Positions 51,244 through 62,726 of a stretch of DNA of 64,000 nucleotides are shown in pieces. Source of the stretch: Ostrinia nubilalis (Eukaryota; Arthropoda; Insecta; Lepidoptera; Crambidae). The stretch spans positions 6,262,001 through 6,326,000 of the forward strand of contig NC_087104.1 of assembly GCF_963855985.1 (NCBI RefSeq), in the 5' to 3' direction. Within the stretch, counting starts at the first letter, position 1; the number at the start of each line of letters is the position of its first letter. Under the pieces are notes generated by a model that was not told the DNA's origin, ran no database searches, and saw only the letters and a program-made list of their open reading frames with translations. Made by a program: the position numbers and the translations under genes.

Positions 51244-52671
51244 TACTAAATGCCTTTTACAAGCTTTAGATCATAAATAATATTACTGTTATTGAACTAT
51301 CAAACGAGATAATCGCAGCTATAAAAACATAGATTATAGTATATTACTTTAAAAAACTATAAATTACGAAAGTAAATCCTAATATTGGATCTAACAGCAA
51401 AAACATACTCAGGCTGGCTTATCAGACCATCCTCGTTGAAAAGGAAATCATGACAGTTTAACGTACGTCACCTTTGATTCTTCTAAAATAATTTTACGTC
51501 ATGGACAGTAATGGACACATTACGGACATATCGACCCTCAAAAATTCTAAGCCGAAAAAAAGATTTGCACATGTGAGCGCGCCTTTACATTTGACCGCAC
51601 GTGTGTGTAATCATTACAAATAGCTGATTCAAGAGAATGCAAAGTTCACAAAACTAAAGCCCTATTCTGCACATCAATTTGCCTTAATCCATCTCTTTCA
51701 CTCGCTTTGAAACACTATCATGAGTGAGAGAGACACACGAGTGCTGAAAGTCTGGAAAATTTTGATATCCCTACCTCTACCTGACTCTATCACCTGTCCA
51801 CAGATTTTGATAGGAGTAAAAGGGACAGATTCGGACAATACGAATCGTTCGGAGAACAGCCTATGAGTCAGTTCTAAACTAAATAATCCGTGGGAACTAC
51901 GAGGTCAGGCAACTAGTTCAATGGCCAATAAATATAGACTAGCATTCTGTTCGCTAATTGCGATGTGTTGCCAGGAGAAATTCTTTCGAGGAAATGTGTA
52001 TTGCAGCGAAGATGCGTAGATACTTTGACCCAGTTTCGAAGAAGAGGGTAAAGTTGTAAATGTCAAGTATTGACGGATTTTCGGACGAACTCGTCTAAAA
52101 AGTGCGCAATGAGAATTGAATACAAGATAAAAGTCGTAATTTTGATGACAGAAATTTAGCAAACGCGTAAAAATTCAGAATAGAAAACTGAGAGATAAGA
52201 GTATGTAGGTACCTACTTAATAATACAGTAACTAACACTATTGATTACAAAACTAAATAACATTAAGCATATTGAAAAATACAATCAATGAAAATCGAAA
52301 GCTGACATCTTATCTGAATATGTTATAGTGTATAAATAAACTCATAGTGATAACACCACTCTCACTGAAGAGCGAAAGTAAGCACCTACTCACCACTTTT
52401 CCGTTTCATGGAAAAATCCTGTTTAGTAACACTGCTATTAATTATTTTCCGTTCAAGATTCAAAGGAAATGTGAGTTAATTTTCATTTCTGATCTAAGTT
52501 TCTGTTATTGTACGTCGAATATAGTCAGTAATAATAAGATTTTTGATAAGTCGTTGACTCTACCTGCATGCTAGATTATCGAAATCAACCCTTAATGTTT
52601 TACAGTTAAAATCTTCTATGTTATTCCCGGTCCTTGACCTTCACAATGAACTTGATACTAACTAAGAGATG
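51244..52671. other. gene-free stretch
   Basis: No supported exon. A weak inverted pair (CCCTATTCTGCACATCAA near 51660 and CGTTCGGAGAACAGCC near 51848) may be an old MITE but is too diverged to call. Confidence 0.4.
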
Positions 52672-52786
52672 TATTTCTAAAGTATTAGAATTCCGATTCG
52701 CATGCTAAATCGTACAAATCGAGTACCATTCCTATTCGATTTGAGCAATTTACTGCACGAATTGGAACTCTAATGCTTTGGAAATA
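52672..52786. mobile_element. 115-bp inverted-repeat element
   Basis: TATTTCTAAAGTATTAGAAT at left pairs imperfectly with the complement of GAACTCTAATGCTTTGGAAATA at right, and the pairing continues into CGATTCG/CGAATTGG. MITE-like; no certain target duplication. Confidence 0.5.
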
Positions 52787-53289
52787 GGAAGTTCCTTGAA
52801 AACAGGAAGATAAAACAAGTTCTACAGTTTTGAACTACTAATCCCAGTCCAAGAAGAGAGATAAAACCAGTAGAGTTACATTTTGTATAGTTAGTCAATA
52901 GTGGACTTCGAAATCATTTATTAATCAATTAAGTATCTGTTCATTTCTTTGTAATACCACAGATTACCAATAAGCTACTGTAATACTGAACTGTATCCGC
53001 ATTTTTATCGCTACTTAACCTTATTAAGCTTCTGTGAGATCGTAAATAAATAGTGATGTAACAAGACGATTTAACTAAGCCGATTAACTTATCGATGTCG
53101 GGGCTTCCATCCAACGTCGGAATCAATTTTTAAACGGCTTGCGTAGATAATCGCTCAATTAATTGATAATGTAATCGAGCTACGATAATCTGTATCAAAA
53201 TGGACGTAGACCGGTCTATTGCTTAGATTTACTTATTCTAATAAATTGTATTATTTTACTTGTATTGTATTGTATTTTACTTGTATTAT

Positions 53290-53468
53290 TAATCTATTAA
53301 TAGGCGCAGCGTGGGACGTCCACCTACAAGGTGGACCGACGACATCGTAAAGGTAGCAGGGAAGCGCTGGATGCAGGCCGCTACCAATCGATCAATGTGG
53401 AAAGCATTAGGGGAGGCCTATGTTCAGCAGTGGACGTCCTATGGCTGACATGATGATGATGATGAATA
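53290..53468 (+). repeat. RTE-type LINE 3' end
   Basis: The + frame shows [20 protein letters not shown] followed by a [12 protein letters not shown] end and a GATGATGATGATGA tail. It is 5'-truncated and the same family as the minus-strand piece at 9122-9345. Confidence 0.7.
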
Positions 53469-55540
53469 AATTGTAGAGTATACTAGGAGTAAAATTATGT
53501 GTACCTATTCTACAATTTTCATGCTTTAAAAAATGATCATTTACCTACTCGTATACTCGTATTTTTGATAGCTGCCTGTCTTGATGATGGGAGTGACGAT
53601 TATGAGCCCGTTATTTTTATTAAAGTGTTTATCTTAAAGTATCGAACAGTAAATACCTTATTATTACCACCTCAACAATAAAGTATATCTTATCGCGGTA
53701 TTTCATTGATTTTAAACGATAACCCCATATACTTGTTGTAAAAAATCGGCGATAAGATTATAGTATCGCATCTTATGCCGGCAGATAAGTTGATTTGGGG
53801 TAATCTCAAAAAATACGAAACATTTAATTAATTTATGATGTCTCTGTGTGTCCGCAGTTGAGGCTTGGCAATTGATCAAGTAACAAAACTGGATGCAATC
53901 GGAGTAGTAATTTTTCAATTTGCAGCACAATAAGAAAATACCAGGTACGATACAACATCGTGGATTGTGAGCGCGTGTCACAGATTATTTTATAGTTACT
54001 GGTTACAAGTTTGGTGTCGATCGATGACACCATATCTATTATGATGTCCTTGTAAATTCGGGGTAAAATTCATTCTTTTGCTGAGAATAGGTATAATAAA
54101 TTACCAAGATTTGTATTTGATGTGCTTTTGAATTATCGATTGTATGTAAATTAAATTTGATAACTTATACTAAAAAAAAATTGAAAATAATAGATCTAAT
54201 CATTATTATCACAGAATGCAATTTAAATGTAAATTAATTAATTTATTTATCGATTTATACTTTTACATAGCACATCCCTATTTTAAGGTACCTACCTTTT
54301 AAAGCAGTTGCAATGTCAAGCATGGTAAGCATTCCAAATAGCGTTCGAGATTAAAATTTGTTTTGGACTAGTCATGCCTGGCTGACATATTATTATCACA
54401 AAATAATAATACTAGTCTGTTAGAAACTACACCTAAAGACATTACTTTATGTAATTCAATTGTGTATTATTCTAAATGTTGTTGTAAATTAACGTTAACC
54501 TATTTGAAAAGTCTGTTAAAAATATTTTTCGACGTAGAAGACATACTTTTGTAAAAATAGAAAAGTTACAAAACTAAAGTCTGTTTTTACTCAACAGCTT
54601 TTATTGTACCTAAATAGTAATTGAAAGCAATTGATACTTAATTACAAAATTGTCTCGAAGAAACCATTTTAATAGCTTTCATGTTGAGAAAATTGTTATT
54701 CATAAAAGTACTTAACTGATCATTTAACAACAATTTAGCTAGAAAACACTGAATGGCTTGCAAACCAGTTTGTACCTAATCTACACTCATGTCGACTACT
54801 TGTCAAGCTCACAGTACTATCTTATGATATTCAATTACATTAATTTCAAACCAGTTTCGGTCTCATTAAAATAATCACAAAACTGCATTCTTGGTGGGAA
54901 AGTGCATTTACTTGAGCTCTCGAGTGGTTGCACATAAGTGGCTGTGACAGTTTCCGCCATATTTTTTTCTAAGTTAACGGTAGAAACAAAGAAATACTTT
55001 TTATCATCATCATCGTCATTGTCTTAGCTCGTACGGGAGTCTACTGGAGATCCCCAGCCTTTTTTGAGGGACCAAAGTAAGTATGGCATTGGCACAAAGT
55101 AAATATTCCGCTTTTATGTCCAACCGCTGCCAGCTACGAGCACCGATCTTTTTGAGGTCGTCAGTCCATCGAGCAAGTTGATTTCCTACTTGTTGTACTA
55201 CCTGTGCAATTGACCAGTGTTTGATCGATCTATGGTATGGAACACGCTCTATTTTCGCTATGAAATAAGTACGAGTAAGTGCGCGATCTTAGTTCCAGCA
55301 CTTCGATACAAATATACTCATAATATGGAAAGTGCTGGGAAGAAACGCTGGAAAATAATTTGTTACAAACATACAAATATTTTTTTAATTTCGCTGTGTG
55401 TTGCGAATTTAAATCAAGCTCGACTAATGAAGTGATGAAAGCACTATCTGATTTAACATAATGTTTTAACACAATGCCATTGGCACATGCCAAACTGTGT
55501 CAGTGAATCATGTTGTTTTTTGCCGACTAGAACCAGGTCG
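53469..55540. other. gene-free AT-rich stretch
   Basis: No exon recognised. A possible old LINE fragment with TCATCATCATCGTCATTGTC and TTTTTGAGGTCGTCAGTCCA lies at 55005-55200. The rest shows nothing I can name. Confidence 0.4.
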
Positions 55541-56040
55541 GGGAAGCGCTGACACCCGCTTTGCGGTTCACTTAGAAGAAGCTTAGAAATGCTATCTGGG
55601 GGCACGGCAGTGCCCCCACCAAGTCGAGCAAAAAAGCGGCACGGCCGTACCATCCTTTTCTCGAAGCAATTCAGGCCATTTTCGACTGCCTGTAACTTCG
55701 TTGTGGATAAAACTAGAAGGCTGAATTTTCATTAGCTATGCAGGCATTGTAAAGACACGGTATATTTAAAATTTCATTCAATTTGAACCAGTAGTTTAGG
55801 AATTATAACGGGTCAAAGTTACTTAATTTTGTCACTCACTGACTCACCGATCATCAAAACTCTAAGGCACTTCTAGTAGACCTAGAAGCTTCAAATTTGG
55901 AATATAAGTAGTGTTTGGTGTATGAATCAAGGAAAAACTAAAATATTTGGGGGCACGGTAGTGCAACCGCCAAGTCGAGTAAAATTTTTCAATTTCGGTC
56001 CAGTTTTCTAGATACATAACTGCTGTCTACAAAATACAAA
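55541..56040. repeat. repeat with two GGGGGCACGG units
   Basis: GGGGGCACGGCAGTGCCCCC at about 55597 is a perfect 20-base palindrome followed by CACCAAGTCGAGCAAAAAAG. A diverged second unit, GGGGGCACGGTAGTGCAACC and GCCAAGTCGAGTAAAA, starts near 55949. The spacing is about 350 bp. Unrecognised, non-coding. Confidence 0.5.
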
Positions 56041-56050
56041 AAGAAATGAG

Positions 56051-56371
56051 ATCCCATCAAAAACAATACTTGTCAAAAAAACCAAGTCTCGCAACTCAGT
56101 TGTTCTACGGTAAAAAGTTGTGAGATCCATGTAATACCAAGTCCAGGCCAGGAAATCTTTAACGTTTTACATAAATATATTGACTTGGCCATCGCATGAA
56201 AACACGTGTAAATTAAATTATTTAGTGCGATGGCCAAGTCAATATATTTATGTAAAACGTTAAAGATTTCCTGGCCTGGACTTGGTATTACATGGATCTC
56301 ACAACTTTTTACCGTAGAACAACTGAGTTGCGAGACTTGGTTTTTTTGACAAGTATTGTTTTTGATGGGAT
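56051..56371. repeat. perfect palindrome, 146-bp arms, 29-bp loop
   Basis: 56051-56196 is the exact reverse complement of 56226-56371, with no mismatch found by eye. The loop (56197-56225) is AT-rich. Arms begin ATCCCATCAAAAACAATACT. The minus-strand open frame across it (103 codons) is only a by-product of the palindrome. No target duplication was seen, so it is not an ordinary MITE by that criterion. Confidence 0.9.
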
Positions 56372-56471
56372 TGTTCTGTTTCAAATATATTGTCTAGCCG
56401 TTATAACTGTATCTAAATTAGCAGAAGCTCTGTATAGATTGAAAGGTATTTTAATATGAGGAAAACATTAA

Positions 56472-56589
56472 GGCTGGGTTGCACCATCTTACTTTAACTT
56501 TTACAAACGTCAAAAATCTGTCAAACTCCATACAAAAAACACCGGCTATCTTTATAGTTACGGTCAAAGTTAGGTGGTGCAACTCAGCC
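56472..56589. mobile_element. 118-bp MITE, twin 1
   Basis: GGCTGGGTTGCACCATCTTA at left and GGTGGTGCAACTCAGCC at right are inverted termini. TAA flanks both sides (56469-56471, 56590-56592), as in Harbinger-derived MITEs. A nearly identical element follows 31 bp on. Confidence 0.75.
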
Positions 56590-56620
56590 TAAGTGAAGTT
56601 TTTGTTAGGTCAATTACTTA

Positions 56621-56738
56621 GACTGGGTTGCACCATCTTACTTTAACTGTGACAAACGTCAAAAATCTGTCAAACTCCATACAAAAATCACCGGTTATCG
56701 TCATAGTTACCGTCAAAATTAGGTGGTGCAACCCACCC
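56621..56738. mobile_element. 118-bp MITE, twin 2
   Basis: Same family and length as 56472-56589 (GACTGGGTTGCACCATCTTA ... GGTGGTGCAACCCACCC). Flanks are TTA at left and TAA at right, so the duplication is imperfect or mutated. The interiors share CAAACGTCAAAAATCTGTCA. Confidence 0.7.
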
Positions 56739-57344
56739 TAAATGTCTCTTGAAAAAGCGCGCTATATTGGGTTATCCATCTTCTGGGTGCCATAATAATA
56801 TACGGAAACATTGTCAGGTATTTTTGCTCACAGTAGAGGTGGGGTTTGATTGTCAGATAGAATACACTAATCGAAAGAAATAGATTAGAATACAGCTATG
56901 CCCCACCCAGGAGTTCGTTTTTATTTAACATACGTTAACATACGTTTGGCTTTGCGTGCTTCCTCATTACAACCAGTATAAAGTTTATATTAAAATTGAA
57001 TGTCACCTTTGATCCTGACTCGCCCGTGGCCAGACTACAAACTACAAACACGGAATGTGCATTGTTATTATTATGTTAGGTTTTGATTCAAAATAACATC
57101 TATTTCAAGTGCATAGATGCCATAGTGTCTAGTTTGACTTGATGTCGATCGTATCTTTTTACATTGGCACCAGAAAAACGGTCCAGCCGTTTTTTAGAAG
57201 TTTTAGAATAAGATTAGTGGTTTGCCTTAACTTTTTATATTGTTTTTTCAAATCTATCGTGTTTTATTTTGAGAATGTTGTTATAAAATAAAATTGCACA
57301 GTGGTGTTTTAGTTCCAAGGTTTATTCAAGAAATCCATAGTATA

Positions 57345-57759
57345 CAGGGTGGAATTTTGTAATGCCACCTGGAGGGAAAGAACTTTTAATATTGTAGATA
57401 GAAAATTTTACTCTAAGAAAACATTCCTTTATTTTTGAAAACAATGAGAACTCCATTCAAAGATTTATGAAAATTTTTCGAAAATTCACTACCATACCAT
57501 ACAATTTTTTGTAAATAATTAAAATAATTTAAGATTTCATGGTTTAACCCTAACGATCGATCCAATAAAAATACAGGGTGTAATTTTTAACAAATTTTAG
57601 TTGGTTCGATTCCCGGGTGTGGCATGCAAATTTTTGGAAATCGTTGAATGTAATTCTATTTCTTTTCAAAAATAAAGGAATGTTTTCTTTGAGTAAAATT
57701 TTCTATCTACATTATTAAGAGTACTTTCCCTCCAGGTGGCATTACAAAATTCCACCCTG
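57345..57759. mobile_element. 415-bp mariner-type MITE
   Basis: CAGGGTGGAATTTTGTAATG at left is matched by CATTACAAAATTCCACCCTG at right, and the arms run about 110 bp through GAGGGAAAG and AAAGGAATGTTTTC. TA flanks both sides (57343-57344, 57760-57761). A GGTTCGATTCCCGGG stretch near 57602 resembles a pol III B box within the element. Confidence 0.75.
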
Positions 57760-57761
57760 TA

Positions 57762-59621
57762 TATCTTCCCATGTACGTTTAAAATCTACAAATGAATTAA
57801 AAGCAAATTGAAAGGATACTCTATAAGTCTTCTATTAGTCATCTAGGTATGTACCTACTCGTAGTAAGAGTATATTTTAATGAATGAATATCGTACAACT
57901 TCACTTTGACAAAAAACAAACACCTACGTGCATCCTTGGTTTTGTTTATGTGGCTATAGAATCTATCATTCTTTTTATACAATGGGAGAGTCTTGCACTT
58001 TAAGCATTAGAACGAATTTCTCCAAACCACAACTACAATTAACTTCTTCACGATTTGCAATAGAACTCGTGGAAATAAACCACGAACGCGGATCTTGAGG
58101 TCAAAAAACAGGTCGCGTCGAGACCGCCTTTGGATTTACAATTAAAATCGAATGTTCGTGACTCGCCGCTACAGGCAAGTTCAGTTAGATGCTAGCTTGG
58201 CCTTCCCACCATGCTACTCGTACTTTAGCAATGGTGAATCAGAATAGGTAAGCTAAATTTTAAGTAAGTAACTTAGGTTAATAAGACCCATCTTAAATGA
58301 TACTCATAATCAGATGTGATTGGTAGGATATCAATCATCATCACCAGATTTGGTGTCCGTTGTAGTAGTATGACCCTCTTTCATTTACCAGAGGCAAATG
58401 GAGGATTCGATCTGCACTTTTCATGCTAGCCAGACGGTTTGAGGAGGCCTGATGTGATACTTATTTATATTTGAGTACCTACTTGTTCTTGATGATCATT
58501 TTATAAAAGAACCTGAAAGTAGGTCATTAGCAACACAAAAACAGATTTTGTATAAAAATACCTTAACAATAGGAATCTGAATTCAATGTCAATTCTAATC
58601 AATTTTACTGTAGATATTTATTGATTGTCTTCTATTTGACTGACAAAATGAGGAAACTTAGGTACTAGCTACTGTCTTACATAATGAAACTTGGAAAAAA
58701 GTGTTGCCTTGAAGTCTAGTAACAAACTTTGACTCAATAAAGTTCTGAATTCGATATTCAGGAAAAGTATCACAGGCTAGTGATACAAGGACGTTGATAT
58801 CAAACTTAATAGACTACCTACTGACATACTAGGGTTCATCTTTTATGAATTCATTACTAAGTTACCAGCGTCATTAGTAGGTGACATTTTATAAATTATT
58901 CCGTTAAATATCTGATATTCTGTTAAACTGTGTTTGAATTAAATAAATTTATTTTTCTATCTTCTTTCTACGCCACATATTATGATCCTAGTGGTAGAGG
59001 TGGTAACTCAAAATATTCACATGAACTATGTAATAGCAAAGTCGTATCTTTCCATTTTTATAAAACCTACCCGCCGTTGACCCGTATATTTTTACGAGGC
59101 ATCGATGTCATCTGACAAACAGCGAAACACTACCACGAAATTGTTTTGGGCCTTTACACTGCACGACTTGAGCAGGTCAAATTTTAAAGCTAATGCTTTA
59201 TTTATTTAATAATAACAAATTAATGTAGGAGGACTCTACGACTATAGTCGGCGAAAAATGTCGGTGTAACCTGCATTAGAATAAAATAAAATTAAAGAAA
59301 AAGCATGTGAACTGAACGAAAAATATGACACAAATCTGCCATCCCAACAACATAACGGGTCTTTCCAATGCCTTCTTCAATTCTCACTTCACTCCAAATT
59401 CGTGACTTATTAGCACATTTCAAACTTGCAACATTCGTTTTTGAGAGTTATTATTGACTTTTCACTTTGTAATACGCAAATTGAAAGATGTCCCATTTAT
59501 AATACGAGTAGTTACCAATATCTACGCCCTAACTAAAAAAACTACAGTCTACCTACAGCGTAGTCAGAATAACTATTACGTGGATTGGCCGTTTCATTAC
59601 TATAAGAACTTTTGTATTGTA
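57762..59621. other. gene-free stretch
   Basis: No exon recognised. Near 58380-58470, TTACCAGAGGCAAATGGAGG and nearby text are a minus-strand copy of the LINE tail seen at 48817-48896. Confidence 0.4.
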
Positions 59622-61019
59622 AGGTACTTGATACAAATAAGGCCTACCTAACTTTAAATGCTTATATTTTAATAAATATTAACGCCAATCAACAAAAACA
59701 AGGTTAATTAACTTCTTCCATCCTTTAATTTTAGCAATATTACAAAAAATAACACAATTTTTAACTAAATCTCTTCAAAATAAGCAAATTACGAAACCAC
59801 TGATTTTGGCTTTAATAAATCACCTACACGGAATAAGGCCTATATGATTCAAATGCCTCTAGACCTTAAAATTGAGGTTGTATTAAACAAAATGTGGTCT
59901 TATATCATTAAACACGTCGATTTGTTTGCGTTATTAAAATTTTACCTAGCTAGTAAACAGAAATATACTGTATATCTCTAGATAAACTTAAACTCCACTT
60001 ATTAAGAATTATACATAAATTATAGATAAAATTAAATATTCATAGTAACAAAGTAATGATTCCTTACATATATTATTGAAAAAAATATCAAAAACAAACA
60101 ATATTATTTTTTTGTATAGGGCTTATTAAAACACCGTGTTCGAATAAGGCCTACACATAAAACCTTTTAAATGAATCAGTTTAGGAATATCATTTAGTCT
60201 TGAATTTTTGTAAACAAAATGAGATCTCTATTTTTATTAGAACCAGTGCATAAAAAGGCTTCTGAATCATCTTTACGAACTCCTACACAATATTTGTGAT
60301 ACCACCAAAAGCAGTCCTTTATGGTCGCATATCTGCTACTTTGTCTTCGAGACAGGCATGATAATACCAGCTTTTATTCTTCTTTCCTTTAGAATTATAC
60401 ATACGGCTTTTTTTCTTATTTTTTTATTGATTTTGTATTTTTTTTTCTTTTTTTTAAAGGGTTTGTAATTTTTTTCGACTCTGTTTTCTTTTTCTTTTCT
60501 GTGCTGTTAGTAACATTCTTATTAAATAAATATTAGTTACTCTTTTACTCATTTAGTTTAATGAATTTGTCCGTAATCAGGTGTTAACATAAGTATCTAA
60601 TATGGCCTACCATGCTGAAATAAGGCCTAGGCCTTATTCGATATCTCGCTCTTGTTGTCTTCAAAAATTTACAAATAATGCATCTATAGCCAGTAGTACA
60701 AATTAAGGTAATTATTAGATAGTAAGAAATATTTAGAAACGATTACCAAGAAAAGCTTAATCTAAAACAGCGTCATTTTACCGAAAATTTAAGATGAAAT
60801 CGCCAGATTTTTATAAGACAGCACGAAATCACCCACCACCTCAGAAGAACGCGTGCCAATTGGTACTGGGATCGTGGATCGGGATGCTCTTGCACTCTAC
60901 CGGGTTATAGGGCATATGAGTACGTGTCCTTGAAGTATTATCCCGGTTGGATTTATTTATCTGTGTTTTCTGATGCATAGGCCTTATTAGAACGTAGGCC
61001 TTATTTGTATCAAGTACCT
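59622..61019. mobile_element. 1.4-kb non-coding TIR element with seven AATAAGGCC motifs (element B)
   Basis: AGGTACTTGATACAAATAAG and GCCTA at left are repeated in inverse at the right end (61019), with TA at both sides (59620-59621, 61020-61021). The 9-mer AATAAGGCC (either strand) occurs at 59636, 59832, 60143, 60619, 60630, 60980 and 60997; two copies form an inverted pair at 60619-60638. No protein frame of note. A T-rich tract lies at 60400-60480. Confidence 0.7.
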
Positions 61020-61632
61020 TATTACAGAAAAGTGATAGAGAAACGGCTGTGTCACATTATTTTGGCTAGATTGTAGAGTTTGTTACTAGTAGTTAGTAGT
61101 GTAGTTATTAGAATATTGTAATTTAATTATAGTAATTAGAAGTTTGGCTCTACATGAGATCTGAAAACTTTTTACAATGCGAGCCATTTATGGGTTAGAT
61201 ACAGTATCATTAGATAGCTCCCCTTAATCCCAAAGGTACATATCAATGGGTTCTATATTGGCTCACATAAAATTCTAAATCCTATTCTTTGTCTTACTAC
61301 CGATTTGTGTTCATAATAATCTCTCTTCATAATTTTATTTTTCATACTTTTTTTATTCATACATTTTTATTACTACCATCGGAGCTCATAACAGTTAGTA
61401 ATCATAATTTTTTTATCAATACTGTTACTACCAAGAAACATTTAAAATACATAATTTTTATTTTCAGATCTTTTTTCTTCATAACATTCATTGATCATAT
61501 TGTTTTAATTAATAATGTTGTTACTAAGAACATACTTCAACTCATAATGTTGTTGTTCAGAATAATTTACTTTATAACAGACATACTCGTATCTTTAAAA
61601 AAATCATATATAATCTAATAGAGTAGATAAGC
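61020..61632. other. gene-free T-rich stretch
   Basis: T-rich, low-complexity sequence with repeated CATAAT and TTTTTCAT words. No gene recognised. Confidence 0.4.
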
Positions 61633-61960
61633 ATGCAGCATGAAAGTAAGCATGCAGCATGCATTGGTATCTCCTCGTCTCCGGCGCTGCGGGATGTGCA
61701 GCCCTTCCGCCCTTGCGTAACGAGGCTCAGGCACCCACGTTTGCTTCCGCAGCTTCGGCTTTTTGGATCGCCATCGGCGCCTTCGGCGCCTCGGCGACCA
61801 GCCTCAGCCGCTCCAGCTCACCCGGGCGCCTGAGCCTCGTTACAGCGGGCGAGGGCTGCTCTCCCTCCGCGCCTCCGGCTTTTAAATTACACTCTAGGGG
61901 TAGGGCAGACAAGACTACGTGGAGTCGGTTTTGCAGCGATTCGTTTCTGTCACGTTAGTT
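61633..61960. repeat. GC-rich hairpin island
   Basis: This is a strongly GC-rich block in AT-rich surroundings. GCGTAACGAGGCTCAGGC near 61714 pairs with GCCTGAGCCTCGTTAC near 61830, and GTGCAGCCCTTCCGCCC pairs with GCGGGCGAGGGCTGC outside it. It is preceded by two copies of AAGCATGCAGCATG (61630, 61649). Frames in it are open on both strands only because of base composition. Family not recognised. Confidence 0.5.
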
Positions 61961-62083
61961 TTGTGGCACAAAATATTGCCTATTTTGGACCATTTCAAAT
62001 TAATTTAATGTTAAAATACGATTTAATACGAATATAGACATCATGATTTTCAATAATATGGATAAATACATTTATGAGTAATA

Positions 62084-62724
62084 AAGGACATCATCCATTT
62101 TGGTCCAAAATCAAAAGTGCCGGCCAAAAAATAAAAGTGCTGTATTCTGATAGAATACGTCCGCCTTAGCATTTATTACTATGGCACCAAAGCTGTAGCA
62201 CCACTGTGCATCGTAGTATTTGAGTTCTAAAAATATATGAAACGACTGACTTTGATCTCAAATACATACTACGACGCACAGTGGTGCTACAGCTTTGGTG
62301 TCATAGTAACAAATGCTAAGGCGGACGCATTCTGTCAGAATACAGCACTTTTTTTTTATTGGCCGACATTTTTGTTTTTGAACAAAAAATGTATGAATCG
62401 TCGATGAATTTTAGATCTCAAATACTCGACGCACAGTGGTGCTACAGCTTTGGTGCCATAGTAACAAATGCTAAGGCGGACGTATTCTGTCAGAATACAG
62501 CACTTTTTTTTTTATTGGCCGACACTTTTGATTTTGAACAAAAAATGTATGAATAGTCGATGACTTTTAGATCTCAAATACTCGACGCACAGTGGAGCTA
62601 CGGCTTTGGTGCCATAGTAACAAATGCTAAGGCAGACGTATTCTGTCAGAATACAGCACTATTTTTTGTTGGCCGGCACTTTTGATTTTGGACCAAAAAT
62701 ATATGAAACGTGGATGATGTCCTT
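62084..62724. mobile_element. modular TIR repeat, copy 2 (undisrupted)
   Basis: AAGGACATCATCCATTTTGG at left and the complement ending GATGATGTCCTT at right, with TA at both sides (62082-62083, 62725-62726). Inside, one inverted and three direct copies of a module with CAGTGGTGCTACAGCTTTGG and TATTCTGTCAGAATACAGCA follow one another. 641 bp, no coding frame. It is the intact relative of 32007-33084. Confidence 0.8.
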
Positions 62725-62726
62725 TA

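Noticed and set aside
51660..51860. Inverted pair resembling a MITE
   Set aside because: Pairing is weak and no target duplication was found.
56073..56384. 103-codon minus-strand frame
   Set aside because: It lies within the perfect palindrome and exists only because of that symmetry.
61659..61958. Overlapping open frames on both strands
   Set aside because: GC-rich composition leaves few stops; Ala/Pro/Ser-rich text without family features.
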